Shown here piece after piece: positions 15,114-15,461 of a stretch of 15,461 nucleotides of DNA. Within the stretch, counting starts at the first letter, position 1. Each line of letters begins with the position of its first letter. The DNA is from Opitutus sp. GAS368 (GTDB lineage: Bacteria > Verrucomicrobiota > Verrucomicrobiia > Opitutales > Opitutaceae). The DNA is taken from the NCBI GenBank assembly GCA_945861235.1, contig CAMATV010000029.1, positions 1-15,461 of the forward strand, in the 5' to 3' direction. The translations under genes and the position numbers were made by a program. The notes under the pieces are model-generated. The model had not been told where the DNA came from and ran no database searches. It worked only from the letters and a program-made list of their open reading frames with translations.

Positions 15114-15461
15114 GTGATCACCGCGGCATCAAACCCCTCGCGCGAAATCCTGCTTCGCTGGCTGCTCGCCTCCGGTATCTTCGCGCTGTTGCTCATTTTC
15201 TTCAGCCCGTCGTGGGGCGCCTTCCGCCTGTGGTCCCGTGTCCCCGAACTCTCGGGCATGATCGAGACCCGCCGCGCCGTCAGCGTGCTCGCGCAAATCG
15301 AGCATCCCGGCACACCGATCGCCGACGAACTTCACCGCGCGATTCAGTGGCGACTATTTTTCCCTCTCGTCGGACGCGTGCTGCAGCTCCCGCCGCCACT
15401 ATTCTTCGGCCTCGCCTACGCCGGCTGCCTGCTCGTGCTCGCCTACCTTGTCACGCTGCTC
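15114..15461 (+). CDS. Membrane protein of unknown function (3' truncated)
   Basis: The frame is open to the window end and shows 116 codons. I chose GTG 15114 because hydrophobic, protein-like sequence begins soon after it; the only other in-frame start seen is ATG 14934, which would add 60 unlikely residues through the hairpin region. A first membrane helix lies near residues 12-30 (ending ALLLIFF), followed by a charged stretch of about 55 residues (PELSGMIETRRAVS, IADELHRAIQWRLFFP). A second helix begins near residue 93 (PPLFFGLAYAG, then LLVLAYLV). The family is not recognised. Visible sequence would fit a multi-pass membrane enzyme, but too little is present to name it. Confidence 0.6.
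   Translation, partial: MITAASNPSREILLRWLLASGIFALLLIFFSPSWGAFRLWSRVPELSGMIETRRAVSVLAQIEHPGTPIADELHRAIQWRLFFPLVGRVLQLPPPLFFGLAYAGCLLVLAYLVTLL

Overview
The window is GC-rich, densely coded DNA from a Gram-negative bacterium. The large TonB-dependent receptor with a signal peptide and a terminal phenylalanine shows an outer membrane. The receptor's N-terminal style (a short SLQNFVVTGS stretch just before the plug), the strong C/G third-position bias, frequent ATGA gene overlaps and near absence of Shine-Dalgarno sequences suggest Verrucomicrobiota, probably Opitutaceae. That placement is an inference from style, not from a marker gene. No rRNA, tRNA, CRISPR array, transposase or phage gene was seen.

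Left part (1-3773, + strand): four genes joined by ATGA overlaps. They encode a GT4 glycosyltransferase (5' end outside the window), an MGDG-synthase-like GT28 glycosyltransferase, a diacylglycerol/lipid kinase, and a calcineurin-like phosphoesterase of the LpxH/PlcP type. A minus-strand class I methyltransferase (3770-4666) converges on them, and the two stop codons share one CTAG. A 176-nt divergent spacer follows, carrying a perfect 8-4-8 inverted repeat.

Middle part (4843-10608, + strand): an alpha/beta hydrolase overlaps a GH3-family adenylating/amide synthetase. After a gap of about 300 nt containing a Pho-box-like triple 11-nt repeat come btaA, btaB and a membrane fatty acid hydroxylase. 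BtaA and BtaB are the two enzymes that turn diacylglycerol into the phosphorus-free betaine lipid DGTS.

Read together, 1-10608 looks like a phosphorus-sparing membrane-lipid island. The PlcP-like enzyme could strip phosphate headgroups to give diacylglycerol. The two glycosyltransferases could make glycolipids from it, BtaA/BtaB make betaine lipid, and the lipid kinase could return diacylglycerol to phosphatidic acid. The hydrolase, GH3 protein and hydroxylase are candidate new parts of this system, possibly acyl-chain tailoring or amide-linked lipids. This is the most interesting content of the window; the joint function is inferred from gene families and neighbourhood.

Right part (10875-15461, + strand): a 1037-residue TonB-dependent receptor is followed 6 nt later by a secreted protein of unknown function. 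Then comes a structured, REP-like intergenic stretch and the start of an unrecognised membrane protein that runs off the window.
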